NCBI GenBank assembly: GCA_032881465.1
Contig: CP126168.1
Coordinates: 496,001-560,000 of the forward strand
DNA length: 64,000 nucleotides
Source of the DNA: Parvibaculaceae bacterium PLY_AMNH_Bact1
GTDB lineage: Bacteria; Pseudomonadota; Alphaproteobacteria; Parvibaculales; Parvibaculaceae
Direction of reading: 5' to 3'
The translations under genes were made by a program, and so were the position numbers. The notes beneath the pieces were generated by a model. That model searched no databases. It was not told the DNA's origin and saw only the letters and a list, made by a program, of their open reading frames with translations. Each line of letters opens with the position of its first letter. Position 1 is the first letter of the stretch. Of the stretch, positions 17,601 to 26,635 are shown piece after piece.

Positions 17601-19052
17601 TTAGCCGCGCCAAAACGTTGGCGTTAAGATGACCAGTACGGTGAAGATTTCAAGGCGTCCGATCAGCATCGTGAAGGACAAAGTCCATTTTGCAAGATCT
17701 GGAAGAGTGGAGAAGTTGCCGGATGGACCTACGATGGGCCCAAGGCCTGGGCCTACATTCGCAATGGCAGTACCCGCCGATGACACAGCGGTGACAAGGT
17801 CAAGACCCATCAACGTCAGCGCCATAGAGACAATGCCGAACGTAAGAGCAAACAGAAACATGAAGCTCATCACCGAGGCGGTCACACTGTCCTGGATGGG
17901 CTTGCGGTTATAGTGCGGAACAAAGACCCCATTGGGGTGGATGAGGCGCCGCACCTGAACAACGGCAGCTTCATAAACAACCTGGAACCGAAATATTTTA
18001 ATGCCACAGGACGTTGACCCGGCACAGCCGCCGATGAACATGATGAAGAAAAACAATGTTGTCGCAAAAGGTCCCCAGAGCGAATAATCCTGTGTGGCGT
18101 AGCCGGTACCCGTCATGATCGAAATGACATTAAAGGCCGCATAGCGCAGATCCGTCAGTGCGTCTGGCTCTACCAGAGTCGCTTTGTCATAAAAGGTCAT
18201 CAGAGCGACGAAGACGAGCAGCACACCAAAAAAAACCTGTACCTGGGTGTCTTTCCAGAGCGTCTGCGGGCGGCCTCTGATTGCTTGCAAGTAAAGTGCG
18301 AAAGGCAGACTGCCAACGATCATGGCGCCGATGATGATCCAGTCAATTTGAGCGCTGGCGAAAAAGCCAACGGAACCGTCTTTGGTGGAGAAGCCTCCTG
18401 TTGCGATAGAAGTCATCGCATGGTTGATGGCATCGAATGCAGGCATATCAGCAACCCACAAAAGAAGTGCCGTCAGACCGGTTGCGAAGGCGTAAAACGA
18501 AATAAGGGAAACAGCGAGTTGTGCTGCGCTCGGCAAGACCTTCTCGGCAGTATCAAAAGCTTCCACTTTAAACAGCTGCATGCCGCCAATTTGAAGGATC
18601 GGTAGGATGGCGATGGCCATCACGATAATGCCGAGACCGCCAAGCCATTGTAGCAAGCTACGCCAAAGCAGGATGCCTGGAGGGGCGCTGTCGAGCCCGG
18701 AAATCACCGTAGAGCCGGTGGTCGTAAGGCCAGACATCGCTTCAAAAAAGGCGTCGGCATAGGAGAGTTCGAGGCCTGAAAAGGCAAAGGGAAGAGCAGC
18801 AAAGGCTGGCAAGATGGTCCAGGCGGCGACCACCAGGACAAAGGCTTCCCGGATGCTCAGGCTGCCTGCATGGCCCCAGGTCATGAGCGCAAAGGAGACA
18901 CCGGTGAAAAGCGTCAGCATGGCAGAGCTGGCAAAGACGACCCAGTCATCATTGCCGACGGCCACATCCACCAGCGCGGGCAGAAACATAGCAGCGCCGA
19001 TCATCGCCAGGAAGATGCCGTTGACGAGAAATATTGGCCGTGTGTCGAACAA
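17601..19052 (-). CDS. trkH: TrkH family potassium uptake protein
   Basis: 483 residues with four membrane-pore-membrane repeats. The four filter segments are TTTGST, ATGGFST, TGTGYAT and NVGPGLG, each with the conserved glycine that lines the K+ path. It imports potassium in concert with a TrkA regulator, which is not in this window. The start appears to be TTG (19052); no in-frame ATG or GTG lies upstream before a stop, and the first internal ATG would remove part of the first helix. It lies just upstream of argE on the same strand. Confidence 0.93.
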   Translation of the reverse strand: MFDTRPIFLVNGIFLAMIGAAMFLPALVDVAVGNDDWVVFASSAMLTLFTGVSFALMTWGHAGSLSIREAFVLVVAAWTILPAFAALPFAFSGLELSYADAFFEAMSGLTTTGSTVISGLDSAPPGILLWRSLLQWLGGLGIIVMAIAILPILQIGGMQLFKVEAFDTAEKVLPSAAQLAVSLISFYAFATGLTALLLWVADMPAFDAINHAMTSIATGGFSTKDGSVGFFASAQIDWIIIGAMIVGSLPFALYLQAIRGRPQTLWKDTQVQVFFGVLLVFVALMTFYDKATLVEPDALTDLRYAAFNVISIMTGTGYATQDYSLWGPFATTLFFFIMFIGGCAGSTSCGIKIFRFQVVYEAAVVQVRRLIHPNGVFVPHYNRKPIQDSVTASVMSFMFLFALTFGIVSMALTLMGLDLVTAVSSAGTAIANVGPGLGPIVGPSGNFSTLPDLAKWTLSFTMLIGRLEIFTVLVILTPTFWRG

Positions 19053-19189
19053 TGTGAAGCCGTTGCCCCGGTTGGTGCATCTCGTCAGAACTTAAAGAGC
19101 CTCAGGCTAAGTCCATCAGAAACACTGGATGCCCTAAATTAGAGCAATTCCGAGATACAGCGAAGCTCTGAATGGAGGGTCTATTCAGC

Positions 19190-19636
19190 TTAGTGAACCA
19201 TTCGGTCTGCATGAGGGCAGTCAAGCGGGAAGGGTGGGACTGCGGCATCGAACGTTTCGCCATGGCGGGTCTCCATCCGGTAGGTCCCAACCATAATCCC
19301 GGAGGGCGCCGCAAGCGGTGTACCGCTCGTATATTCATAGACCTCGCCAGGGAGGATCACTGGCTGTTCGCCGACAACACCGGTCCCTTTGACCTCATGG
19401 ACCTGGCCATGACTGTCGGAAATCTGCCAATGGCGCGCGCGAAGCTGCACGGCCTCTCTGCTCTCATTGTAAATGAGAACCGTATAGGCCCAGACATAGT
19501 AGCCCTGATCCGGATCGGACTGATCAGCCAGATAAATCGGCTCCACTTCGATGCGGATAGACCGGGTCGTCTGCTTATAGAGTCCAACCGTTTCCGGGGA
19601 CTGCGTGCCTGCGCTATTTACAAAATCGGATCTCAT
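19190..19636 (-). CDS. apaG: ApaG domain protein
   Basis: 148 residues. A short N-terminal extension (about 19 residues) precedes the ApaG fold, which starts YKQTTRSIRIEVEP. Characteristic segments are YTVLIYNES, LRARHWQISDS, VKGTGVVGEQPV and PGEVYEYTSG. The fold is an Fn3-like beta sandwich that binds small anions; its exact role is unsettled. ATG 19636 follows AGGAGAG, supporting the longer start. It is followed by trkH on the same strand after 137 bases in which I see nothing. Confidence 0.92.
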   Translation of the reverse strand: MRSDFVNSAGTQSPETVGLYKQTTRSIRIEVEPIYLADQSDPDQGYYVWAYTVLIYNESREAVQLRARHWQISDSHGQVHEVKGTGVVGEQPVILPGEVYEYTSGTPLAAPSGIMVGTYRMETRHGETFDAAVPPFPLDCPHADRMVH

Positions 19637-19756
19637 TGACGCTCTCCTGAGGGGACCCCCAGACTAGACGGAGGCAACCTAACCAGGTGTTACTGAGACG
19701 TTGCGTTTCGTTCATATGCCTAACGAATTCGAAACAAACAAGAGCCGATTGATTAA

Positions 19757-20950
19757 CTATGAGACACTCAGTGCTCGGTTGATGTCATCCACAAGATCAG
19801 CAGGGTCTTCCAGACCAACCGAAAGTCGCAGAAGTCCTTCAGTTATTCCCAATTCCGCCCGTGCTGAATCATCCAGCCTTTGATGAGTTGTCGTTGCGGG
19901 ATGAGTGATCAAGCTCTTCGAATCACCGAGATTATTGGAGATCGAAACGATTTTCAGGGCATTCGCGAATCTAAAGGCAGCCTCTTTCCCTCCCGCCAGT
20001 TCCAAAGCGACAATGTTCCCGCCAAGCTCCATCTGGTCCATGGCGAGCTTGTATTGAGGGTGGCTCTTCAGTCCTGGATATATGGTCCGCCGAACTTTTG
20101 AACTCCCCTCCACGGCCTGCGCAACACACCGCGCATTCCGACAATGCTCGCGCATGCGCAGGTCCAGTGTCTCCAGACTTTTCAGCATCACCCAGGCATT
20201 GAAGGGGCTGAGTGAGGGGCCTGTTTGCCGCAGAAAATTCGCCAGGTGATCGTCGATAAAGGCCTGGTCCGCCAGCACAACGCCACCGAGGCAACGACCC
20301 TGGCCGTCAATGTGTTTGGTTGCGGAATAGGCAACGACATCTGCGCCAAATTCCATTGGGCGCTGCAGAACAGGACTTGCGAATGCATTGTCAACGACCA
20401 GCCGGGCATCAGCATTGTGGGCTATGTCGGCAACAGCTTTCAGGTCGATAATCTCCAGCGTTGGATTGGACGGCGTTTCGAGGAAAAAGACCTTGGTGTT
20501 TGGGCGTACCGCACTTTCCCACTGAGAAAGGTCCGTTCCGTCAACCAACGTGCTCTCAACGCCAAATCGCGGCAGCAGGTCTTCAACAATATAGCGACAG
20601 GACCCAAACAGGGCTTTTGCTGCGACGACATGGTCGCCTGTGGTCAGCTGACAAAGCATTGCTGCTGTGATGGCGGCCATGCCGCTGGCGGTGGCGCGCG
20701 CATCGTCTGCGCCTTCCAGTGCCATCATCCGCTCTTCGAACATGCGCACAGTGGGGTTGGCAAAGCGGCTATAGATAAAGCCGTCATTCTCGCCCTTGAA
20801 CCGGGCTTCTGCAGCCTCCGCGCTCTCATAGACGTAGCCGGACGTCAGGAACATGGCTTCGCTCGTCTCCCCGAACGGGCTGCGCATGGTGCCTCCGTGA
20901 ACCGCCTGCGTACGAGGACGGAGGGGTGATTTGGCGTCTGATTGGCTCAT
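19757..20950 (-). CDS. metZ: O-succinylhomoserine sulfhydrylase MetZ
   Basis: 397 residues, Cys/Met metabolism PLP family. The PLP lysine lies in YSATKHIDGQGR, and the substrate loop (QTGPSLSPFNAWVMLKSLETL) matches sulfhydrylases rather than cystathionine beta-lyases. It makes homocysteine from O-succinylhomoserine and sulfide. A SAM-II riboswitch and terminator lie in its leader, so methionine-pathway feedback through SAM is expected. ATG 20950 has GGGAAG upstream. metA is not in this window. Confidence 0.94.
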   Translation of the reverse strand: MSQSDAKSPLRPRTQAVHGGTMRSPFGETSEAMFLTSGYVYESAEAAEARFKGENDGFIYSRFANPTVRMFEERMMALEGADDARATASGMAAITAAMLCQLTTGDHVVAAKALFGSCRYIVEDLLPRFGVESTLVDGTDLSQWESAVRPNTKVFFLETPSNPTLEIIDLKAVADIAHNADARLVVDNAFASPVLQRPMEFGADVVAYSATKHIDGQGRCLGGVVLADQAFIDDHLANFLRQTGPSLSPFNAWVMLKSLETLDLRMREHCRNARCVAQAVEGSSKVRRTIYPGLKSHPQYKLAMDQMELGGNIVALELAGGKEAAFRFANALKIVSISNNLGDSKSLITHPATTTHQRLDDSARAELGITEGLLRLSVGLEDPADLVDDINRALSVS

Positions 20951-20967
20951 TTTTTCAACTTCCCAAC

Positions 20968-20995
20968 AAAAAAACCCCGATCGGACGGATCGGGG
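20968..20995 (-). terminator. terminator of the metZ leader
   Basis: On the minus strand CCCCGATC and GATCGGGG pair around a five-base loop and run into seven T. It lies between the SAM-II element and metZ, where SAM binding would be expected to favour termination. Confidence 0.88.
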
Positions 20996-21009
20996 CTCTG
21001 CCTCCCGAC

Positions 21010-21064
21010 CTTTTAGCGAGTTATTTTACGTGGCCGCAAGCCGATCGGCTCAAATCACCACGGG
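21010..21064 (-). ncRNA. SAM-II riboswitch (metA-type) upstream of metZ
   Basis: On the minus strand the element reads CGTGGTGATTTGAGCCG, then ATCGGCTTGCGGCCACG, an A-rich linker and TCGCTAAAA. CGTGG/CCACG form P1, and the conserved GATTTG, GCTTGC and CGCTAAA blocks that make the SAM-II pseudoknot are present. It is the class known from alphaproteobacterial metA, metX and metZ leaders. It starts about four bases after the predicted transcription start. Confidence 0.93.
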
Positions 21065-21074
21065 ATTGAAGAGC

Positions 21075-21103
21075 ATATAAGGGGGCTCGGGGCTTGCCGT
21101 CAA
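21075..21103 (-). promoter_or_regulatory. promoter of the metZ leader
   Basis: On the minus strand TTGACG (21103-21098) and TTATAT (21080-21075) are 17 bases apart. Transcription would start near 21068, placing the riboswitch at the very 5' end of the RNA. Confidence 0.72.
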
Positions 21104-21164
21104 GTGCCCTTAACACTTGGTTCGTGGCCATGTGCCGCCTATAACGGGGGCCCAGCTTGAATTT

Positions 21165-22349
21165 ATGACAGATTCCCGGACACAGATGACCAAATCCGCG
21201 AGTGATCTTTTCCCTGACCATGATGGTGCGACGCCCAGCTCGGCCCGCGCGGGTGCGGCCCATGCAACGGGCATCCTGCCAGCCCATGCCATCCGAGCAT
21301 TGGTGAAGGACCAGCAGATTTGGGGCACCAGGGAGATTGAGGACAACCAGGTGCAGCCTGCAAGCCTTGATCTGCGCCTGGGAGCAACGGCCTATCGCCT
21401 GCGGGCGAGCTTCCTGCCGGGACCTAAATCCAGTGTGATGGAAAAGGTGGAAGCCTTTTCCTTCCATAAGATCGACCTGACCGAAGGCGCTGTGCTGGAG
21501 ACAGGCTGCGTCTATCTCGTGCCCTTGATGGAAGCGTTGGCACTCTCCGAGCGCACAAGTGCCAGTGCCAATCCTAAAAGTTCTACAGGCCGCCTGGATG
21601 TCTTTACGAGGCTGATTACTGATCACGGGTCAGAGTTTGATCAGGTTGAAGCCGGGTACAAGGGCCATCTCTATCTGGAAATAAGCCCGCGAACATTTTC
21701 CGTGTTGGTACGCGCTGGGTCTAGGCTGTCGCAAATCCGGTTCCGACGGGGTCAGCCGACCCATACAGACATCGAATTGCGCACCCTGCATGAGCAAGAA
21801 CGATTGGTGGATGACGCGGTCGCTGATATTGACGGTGGTCTGGGATTGAGTGTCGACCTCAAAGGTGACGATCAGACGGGGCTTATCGGGTACCGCGCCA
21901 AGCGCCACTCCGGTCTGATTGATGTGGACCTTCGCGATGGGTACGAGACGCTTGATTTTTGGGAACCGATTTACGCACGAGCTGATGGTGCGCTGGTCCT
22001 CGACCCGAATGAGTTTTATATCCTGGCATCAAGGGAAGCTGTTCACGTGCCGGCAACCCATGCCGCTGAAATGGTTCCCTATAATCCGCTGGTTGGTGAA
22101 TTTCGCGTCCACTATGCAGGTTTTTTTGATCCTGGGTTTGGGGCACGTGCCGCTGGCGGCGCAGGCAGCAGGGGGGTGCTTGAAGTTCGCAGCCACGACG
22201 TGCCGTTCATTCTTGAGCACGGTCAAACCATTGGACGGCTGCTCTATGAACGCCTGACCGACGCACCGACCGAACTATACGGCCAGGGGATCGGCTCTTC
22301 CTATCAGAAGCAGGGTCTGAAACTCTCCAAGCATTTTAGAACGCCCTGA
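21165..22349 (+). CDS. 2'-deoxycytidine 5'-triphosphate deaminase family protein
   Basis: About 394 residues, twice the length of ordinary Dcd, matching the PF06559 double-domain family. The first half has the Dcd-like QPASLDLRLG and LYLEISPRTFSVLVRAGSRLSQIRF; the second half repeats the pattern with FYILASREAVHVP, YAGFFDPGFG and DVPFILEHGQTIGRLLYERL. Expected role: dCTP deamination to dUTP for thymidylate supply. The start is unsure: ATGs at 21165 and 21186 and a start at 21117 are all in frame, and none has a clear ribosome site. Confidence 0.86.
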   Translation: MTDSRTQMTKSASDLFPDHDGATPSSARAGAAHATGILPAHAIRALVKDQQIWGTREIEDNQVQPASLDLRLGATAYRLRASFLPGPKSSVMEKVEAFSFHKIDLTEGAVLETGCVYLVPLMEALALSERTSASANPKSSTGRLDVFTRLITDHGSEFDQVEAGYKGHLYLEISPRTFSVLVRAGSRLSQIRFRRGQPTHTDIELRTLHEQERLVDDAVADIDGGLGLSVDLKGDDQTGLIGYRAKRHSGLIDVDLRDGYETLDFWEPIYARADGALVLDPNEFYILASREAVHVPATHAAEMVPYNPLVGEFRVHYAGFFDPGFGARAAGGAGSRGVLEVRSHDVPFILEHGQTIGRLLYERLTDAPTELYGQGIGSSYQKQGLKLSKHFRTP

Positions 22350-22410
22350 TCCGATCTGTTTTCCCGCTGCCGCATCAGATGGTGCGACGACGGACGTAAG
22401 GAACTCTCAC

Positions 22411-23559
22411 ATGAACCTGTCTCACTGCCACAACTTCCAGGATTTCCGGAAGCTTGCGAAGAAACGCCTGCCGGGGCCGATCTTCCACTATATTGACGGC
22501 GCCGCTGACGATGAGGTGACCTACCGACGTAACACCGCTGCTTATGAGGCTTGTGACCTGGTGCCAAGCGTGCTGGCGGGCGTTGAAGATGTCGACCTGT
22601 CTGTTGAGATTTTCGGCAAGAAACTCGGCATGCCGGTCTATTGTGCGCCGACGGCGTTGCAAAGGCTTTTCCATCATGATGGGGAGCGCGCAGTGGCACG
22701 GGCTGCCGAAAAGTATCAGACGATGTTTGGCGTGTCCTCGCTCGGTACGGTGAGCGTGGAAGAGATAGCGGGCATGATCGATGCCCCCACCATGTTCCAG
22801 TTCTATTTCCACAAAGACCGCGGACTGAATGACAGTATTTTGGAGCGGGCAAAGGCCGCGAAGTTTGATGTCATGGCCCTCACAGTGGACACAATCACTG
22901 GCGGCAACCGCGAGCGGGATTTCCGAACCGGGTTCACATCTCCACCGCGGCTCACGCCCCGGAGTTTGCTCAGCTTCGCAACCCATCCCAGGTGGGCCAT
23001 CAACTATTTTACCCACGCCAAGTTTGAGCTGCCCCATTTGCAGGAACATGTGAGTGAGGGAACAGATATTGCGACATCAATCGGCGACTATTTCTCCACC
23101 ATGCTCGATCAGTCCATGAGCTGGAAAGATGCAGAAGCGCTTTGCTCAAAGTGGGGAGGCCATTTCGCGTTGAAAGGGATAATGAGTGTAGAAGATGCCC
23201 GCCGCGCCGTGGACATTGGCTGCACAGGCATCATGGTTTCAAACCATGGCGGTCGCCAGCTCGATGGTGGGCGCAGCCCCTTTGACCAGTTGGCGGAGAT
23301 TGTCGATGCGGTGGGCGACAAGATTGATGTGATCTGTGAAGGTGGAATTCAACGCGGAACCCATGTGCTGAAAGCACTGTCAGCGGGTGCCAAAGCTTGT
23401 TCGGGTGGCAGGCTTTATCTCTATGCCTTGTCGGCAGCGGGGCAGCCTGGTGTGGAGCGCGCGCTTGGGCTTCTACGAGAAGAGATTGAGCGGGATATGA
23501 AGCTGATGGGATGTTCTTCAGTCGATCAACTGAACCGCAATAATTTACGATACCGCTAA
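22411..23559 (+). CDS. FMN-dependent alpha-hydroxy acid dehydrogenase
   Basis: 382 residues, FMN_dh family, TIM barrel. The catalytic His lies in SNHGGRQLDG; FMN-contacting parts include the N-terminal FHYIDGAADDE and the C-terminal CEGGIQRGTHVLKALSAGA. It should oxidise L-lactate or another L-2-hydroxy acid to the oxo acid; lldD-like, though the exact substrate cannot be told. The ATG follows GTAAGGAAC. It stands alone, and a dispersed repeat copy begins at its stop. Confidence 0.92.
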   Translation: MNLSHCHNFQDFRKLAKKRLPGPIFHYIDGAADDEVTYRRNTAAYEACDLVPSVLAGVEDVDLSVEIFGKKLGMPVYCAPTALQRLFHHDGERAVARAAEKYQTMFGVSSLGTVSVEEIAGMIDAPTMFQFYFHKDRGLNDSILERAKAAKFDVMALTVDTITGGNRERDFRTGFTSPPRLTPRSLLSFATHPRWAINYFTHAKFELPHLQEHVSEGTDIATSIGDYFSTMLDQSMSWKDAEALCSKWGGHFALKGIMSVEDARRAVDIGCTGIMVSNHGGRQLDGGRSPFDQLAEIVDAVGDKIDVICEGGIQRGTHVLKALSAGAKACSGGRLYLYALSAAGQPGVERALGLLREEIERDMKLMGCSSVDQLNRNNLRYR

Positions 23560-23620
23560 AGCATTTTCAGGATAAGGGGGGACCGGTTATCCGCCCGGGT
23601 GTGCGACAAAAGAAGAGTTT
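23557..23620. repeat. dispersed palindromic repeat, copy 4
   Basis: It begins AAAGCATTTTCAGGATAAGG and continues with ACCGGTTATCC and GGTGTGCGACAAAAG. The inner GGATAA/TTATCC arms pair; the more usual form of this family has GGAAAA/TTTTCC, so the change is compensated. Confidence 0.72.
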
Positions 23621-23663
23621 GGAAGCAGCCAGAAAGCCGCTTCCAAGTTCTTGCTAGCATCCA

Positions 23664-24077
23664 TCAAAGATTGTTTGGATTGCCATCATAGATTTTGAAG
23701 TTGGTGTTACCAACGCCCGGCTCACCCACGCGGGTGAGTGTCCCGTCTTCATCAGCTTCATAGTCGAAGCACCCGTTGGACCGTTCAGATCCCAGGTTCA
23801 CACAGAACTTGCCGTCTTCCACGGTCCAGGCACCGCCATAGGTTGTCCAATCGCCAACCATGTTACAGGGGCGTTCCTCGCCCTTGATTTTTCCATCAGC
23901 GGTGTAGTGCTCACGGAAGTCATTTCGGGCAGCTCCGCATTCACGGTATTGACCTTCAATCGTATTGCCAACAACGACACCTGCGACTTCATGTCCAGGC
24001 ATATAGACATCAGCCATTGCTGGCGCGGAGATCATAAGAGATGTAGCTGCAAGCGCAGCAAAAAGAGAGTTCTTCAT
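23664..24077 (-). CDS. small secreted protein, unknown function
   Basis: 137 residues. A signal peptide (MKNSLFAALAATSL...APAMA-D) is followed by about 115 residues with four cysteines and an acidic, aromatic, DUF995-like look: GNTIEGQYRECG, a Trp-rich WTTYGGAWTVEDGKFCVN stretch and CFDYEADEDGT. I start at ATG 24077, which follows AAGGATG; an in-frame upstream start would mask the signal. I cannot assign a function. It lies alone between a convergent dehydrogenase and a divergent amidohydrolase gene. Confidence 0.75.
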   Translation of the reverse strand: MKNSLFAALAATSLMISAPAMADVYMPGHEVAGVVVGNTIEGQYRECGAARNDFREHYTADGKIKGEERPCNMVGDWTTYGGAWTVEDGKFCVNLGSERSNGCFDYEADEDGTLTRVGEPGVGNTNFKIYDGNPNNL

Positions 24078-24286
24078 GCGTTCATCCTTTCTTTGAGAGC
24101 CTCCCAGCGTTCTCAACGCTCATTATTGAACTGTCGGTGCCCGCCCGCCTTGATCCGTGTCAAGAGCGAATGGGAATAGTTTGGATGTCACCGGGTTGAT
24201 GATTTGAATGACGCACATATGTAAGATAGAACAAGCGACGCATACTCTCCGGACCGCCGACACAATTAAACGAAACGAGAACTCAT

Positions 24287-25501
24287 ATGCGCCTGTTGAT
24301 CCGCAATGCCAACCTGTTTGACACGTCGTCGCTCTCCTTTGTCGGGGAGACCTCTTTGATAGCGGATGATGGTGTGATTGTGTCGCAGGGCGAGCCGGGC
24401 TCAGCTGACGTCGAAATTGACGCAGGTGGTTCCTTCATGCTGCCGGGCTTCATCGATGGTCATGTTCACTTTCGCCTCGCGACCCTCGACTTCAATAAAT
24501 TGGCACGGTGGTCTGAAGTCGAGTTTGGCTTGGCCATGGGGCGCCTTGCTGAGGAGACGGTGGCGCGAGGCTTCACAACCGTGCGTGATCTTGGTGGTGA
24601 TGTGGAGGGTTTAATGCGGGCCATCCGCACCGGCATGATCCAGGGCCCCCGTATTGTGCGGGCAGGGCGGATGCTGACCCAGACGGGCGGACATGGTGAC
24701 GCTGAATCTGGACCACGGGCGGTGCCGACCTGCGCTTGTGAGATGCGACATACAGCATTTGGGATCGTGGCAGACGGTGTTGATGCAGTCCGGAAGGCGG
24801 CACGACACAATCTACGGGATGGATCTGATTTTCTGAAAATCCATGTCTCCGGTGGTGTTGCATCACCGAGTGATCCGCTGGAGTCCGTCCAATACACGCC
24901 CGAAGAGATCGTGACCGTCGTTGAGGAGGCCCGCCACAGACAGACCTATGTGGCCGCTCACGCCTATTCCCCAGAGTCGATAAAGATGGCGGTCGAAAAC
25001 GGGGTGCACACGATCGAACACGGCAATCTGATCGACAAAACCTCGGCTGCTGCAGTTAAGGCGCAGGGCGCGGTACTGGTCCCAACCCTGGCGACCTATG
25101 AAGCAATGGATGTCTTTGGCGAACGGTTGGGCCTTCCTCAATCAAATCGCGACAAGAATAAAACTGTTCTGGATGCAGGTCTCTCGTCTTTGCAGGTCGC
25201 GCGCGAGGCCGGCGTAGTTATGGGATGGGGAACGGACCTGATTGGTGAAACACAAAGCCGGCAGGCACGAGAGTTTGCCATCCGGGCAGAGGTAGAGTCG
25301 GGTAAAGAAATCTTGCATGCCATGTACAACGTCAATTCGAAGCTCTGCCATCTGGATGGAAAGATTGGGACGCTGGCTATCGGGGCGATCGCCGACATTG
25401 TGCTGACCAAGGTAAATCCTCTGGAAAATGTTTCCGCCCTCGCCGAACCCGATGCGCTCAGCCATGTCATTATGGGCGGAAAAATTGTCCGTCAGCCTTG
25501 A
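24287..25501 (+). CDS. amidohydrolase family protein
   Basis: 404 residues, imidazolonepropionase/prolidase-like amidohydrolase. The metal ligands are HVHF near residue 60, the carboxylatable Lys in FLKIHVSGG near 184, HAYS near 225, EHGN near 245 and Asp in GWGTDL near 318. This two-metal subtype hydrolyses cyclic amides or Xaa-Pro peptides; the substrate is unknown. The 209 bases upstream hold its promoter and the start region of the divergent secreted protein. Confidence 0.92.
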   Translation: MRLLIRNANLFDTSSLSFVGETSLIADDGVIVSQGEPGSADVEIDAGGSFMLPGFIDGHVHFRLATLDFNKLARWSEVEFGLAMGRLAEETVARGFTTVRDLGGDVEGLMRAIRTGMIQGPRIVRAGRMLTQTGGHGDAESGPRAVPTCACEMRHTAFGIVADGVDAVRKAARHNLRDGSDFLKIHVSGGVASPSDPLESVQYTPEEIVTVVEEARHRQTYVAAHAYSPESIKMAVENGVHTIEHGNLIDKTSAAAVKAQGAVLVPTLATYEAMDVFGERLGLPQSNRDKNKTVLDAGLSSLQVAREAGVVMGWGTDLIGETQSRQAREFAIRAEVESGKEILHAMYNVNSKLCHLDGKIGTLAIGAIADIVLTKVNPLENVSALAEPDALSHVIMGGKIVRQP

Positions 25502-25604
25502 ATGTCCGGCGCGGCTGCTGGTGCGCTGAAGGCGCTCTCGCAGGCATTTGAAGAGACGCGGTCTGGACGACGATGCGAACTTGTCCCCCACGATTGATCT
25601 TTGG

Positions 25605-26564
25605 TTAGGCGCTGCAGGAACCGCCACCTAATACACAGAATTTTGCGCAGTGGCGATGATTGAGGGCAACATCCTTGGAAGCCTCAGCAAGCGTGGTGCC
25701 AAGGTCAAACTGTGAGTCATAGGGAAGCAATGTGCAGGCTGCGACGGTGGGAGCGCTGGCGCCTTTATGTTTTACAACCATGCGACTGGTGGCGCACATC
25801 ATGTCGTTTGGATCGACATTCAGGATCGACCAACAAGCAGTGGTAATCTCAGGCACGTCAACATTCTCGTCCATTTCAGGAAAGAGCGTGACAGCGAGCG
25901 GATCATTGGCATCAATGGAAAGAGACTGGTCAGAGAACAGGGCGGCATAGCCCGCGCGTGAGCTCTCCTCGTCTTCTCCCCAGCAGGTGCGCCCGGCGAT
26001 GGTGATCTGGGCAGCCAATGAACTGAGAAAGGCAAGGCCTTCCATCGCCTTTGTGAAGGCGCCTGGCCCGCGTTCTTCATCATGTAGGGCAGCTGAGTAA
26101 TGATCCAGGCTCACGCGGAAGGTAAGGCGTTTCCCATATTTTTCGATCAACTTCGCAACATCTTTTTTGACCGTTGGTCGCAGCAGTGGCTGCATGGCGT
26201 TGGTAAGAACCAGAGCGTCAAGCCCGCGCCTAAGCGTATCTTCCAAGATGGCGATCATGGACGGGTTCATGAACGGTTCGCCACCGGTGAAACCGATCTC
26301 TCGGGTGCCAAGCTTGTTTCGTTCGATCTCGTCCAGGTAAGAGGCAACGTCCGCCTCTGTCAGGTAAACCAGCCGGTCATTCTTAGGGCTGGACTCGATA
26401 TAGCAGCTTGCGCATTCAATGTTGCAAAGCGTACCCGTGTTGAACCAGAGCGTTTCGAGCTTGGTCAAGCTCACATGCGCCCGGGCTTCCCCTTTTGCTG
26501 TAAGAGAGGGGTCTGTAAAGGGCGCGAGGGCATGTCCTGCCAGTGGTTGAAGCTGATCATTCAT
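25605..26564 (-). CDS. radical SAM protein
   Basis: 319 residues. The SAM [4Fe-4S] motif CxxxCxxC is at C47, C51 and C54 (CNIECASC); the FTGGEPFMNP SAM-binding motif is near 94. The C-terminal part has five or more further cysteines (CWSIL, MCATS, ACTLL, HCAKFC, GGSCSA), which suggests an auxiliary iron-sulfur cluster as in SPASM-like enzymes. The substrate is unknown. It lies 71 bases downstream of an unknown exported protein on the same strand, which may be functionally linked. Confidence 0.9.
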   Translation of the reverse strand: MNDQLQPLAGHALAPFTDPSLTAKGEARAHVSLTKLETLWFNTGTLCNIECASCYIESSPKNDRLVYLTEADVASYLDEIERNKLGTREIGFTGGEPFMNPSMIAILEDTLRRGLDALVLTNAMQPLLRPTVKKDVAKLIEKYGKRLTFRVSLDHYSAALHDEERGPGAFTKAMEGLAFLSSLAAQITIAGRTCWGEDEESSRAGYAALFSDQSLSIDANDPLAVTLFPEMDENVDVPEITTACWSILNVDPNDMMCATSRMVVKHKGASAPTVAACTLLPYDSQFDLGTTLAEASKDVALNHRHCAKFCVLGGGSCSA

Positions 26565-26635
26565 AAGTCGATCCTACCACCAGCCGGGCAGTTTGTGGCT
26601 GGCACAACTCCCGCCTGACGGAAAGTTGATCGGCG

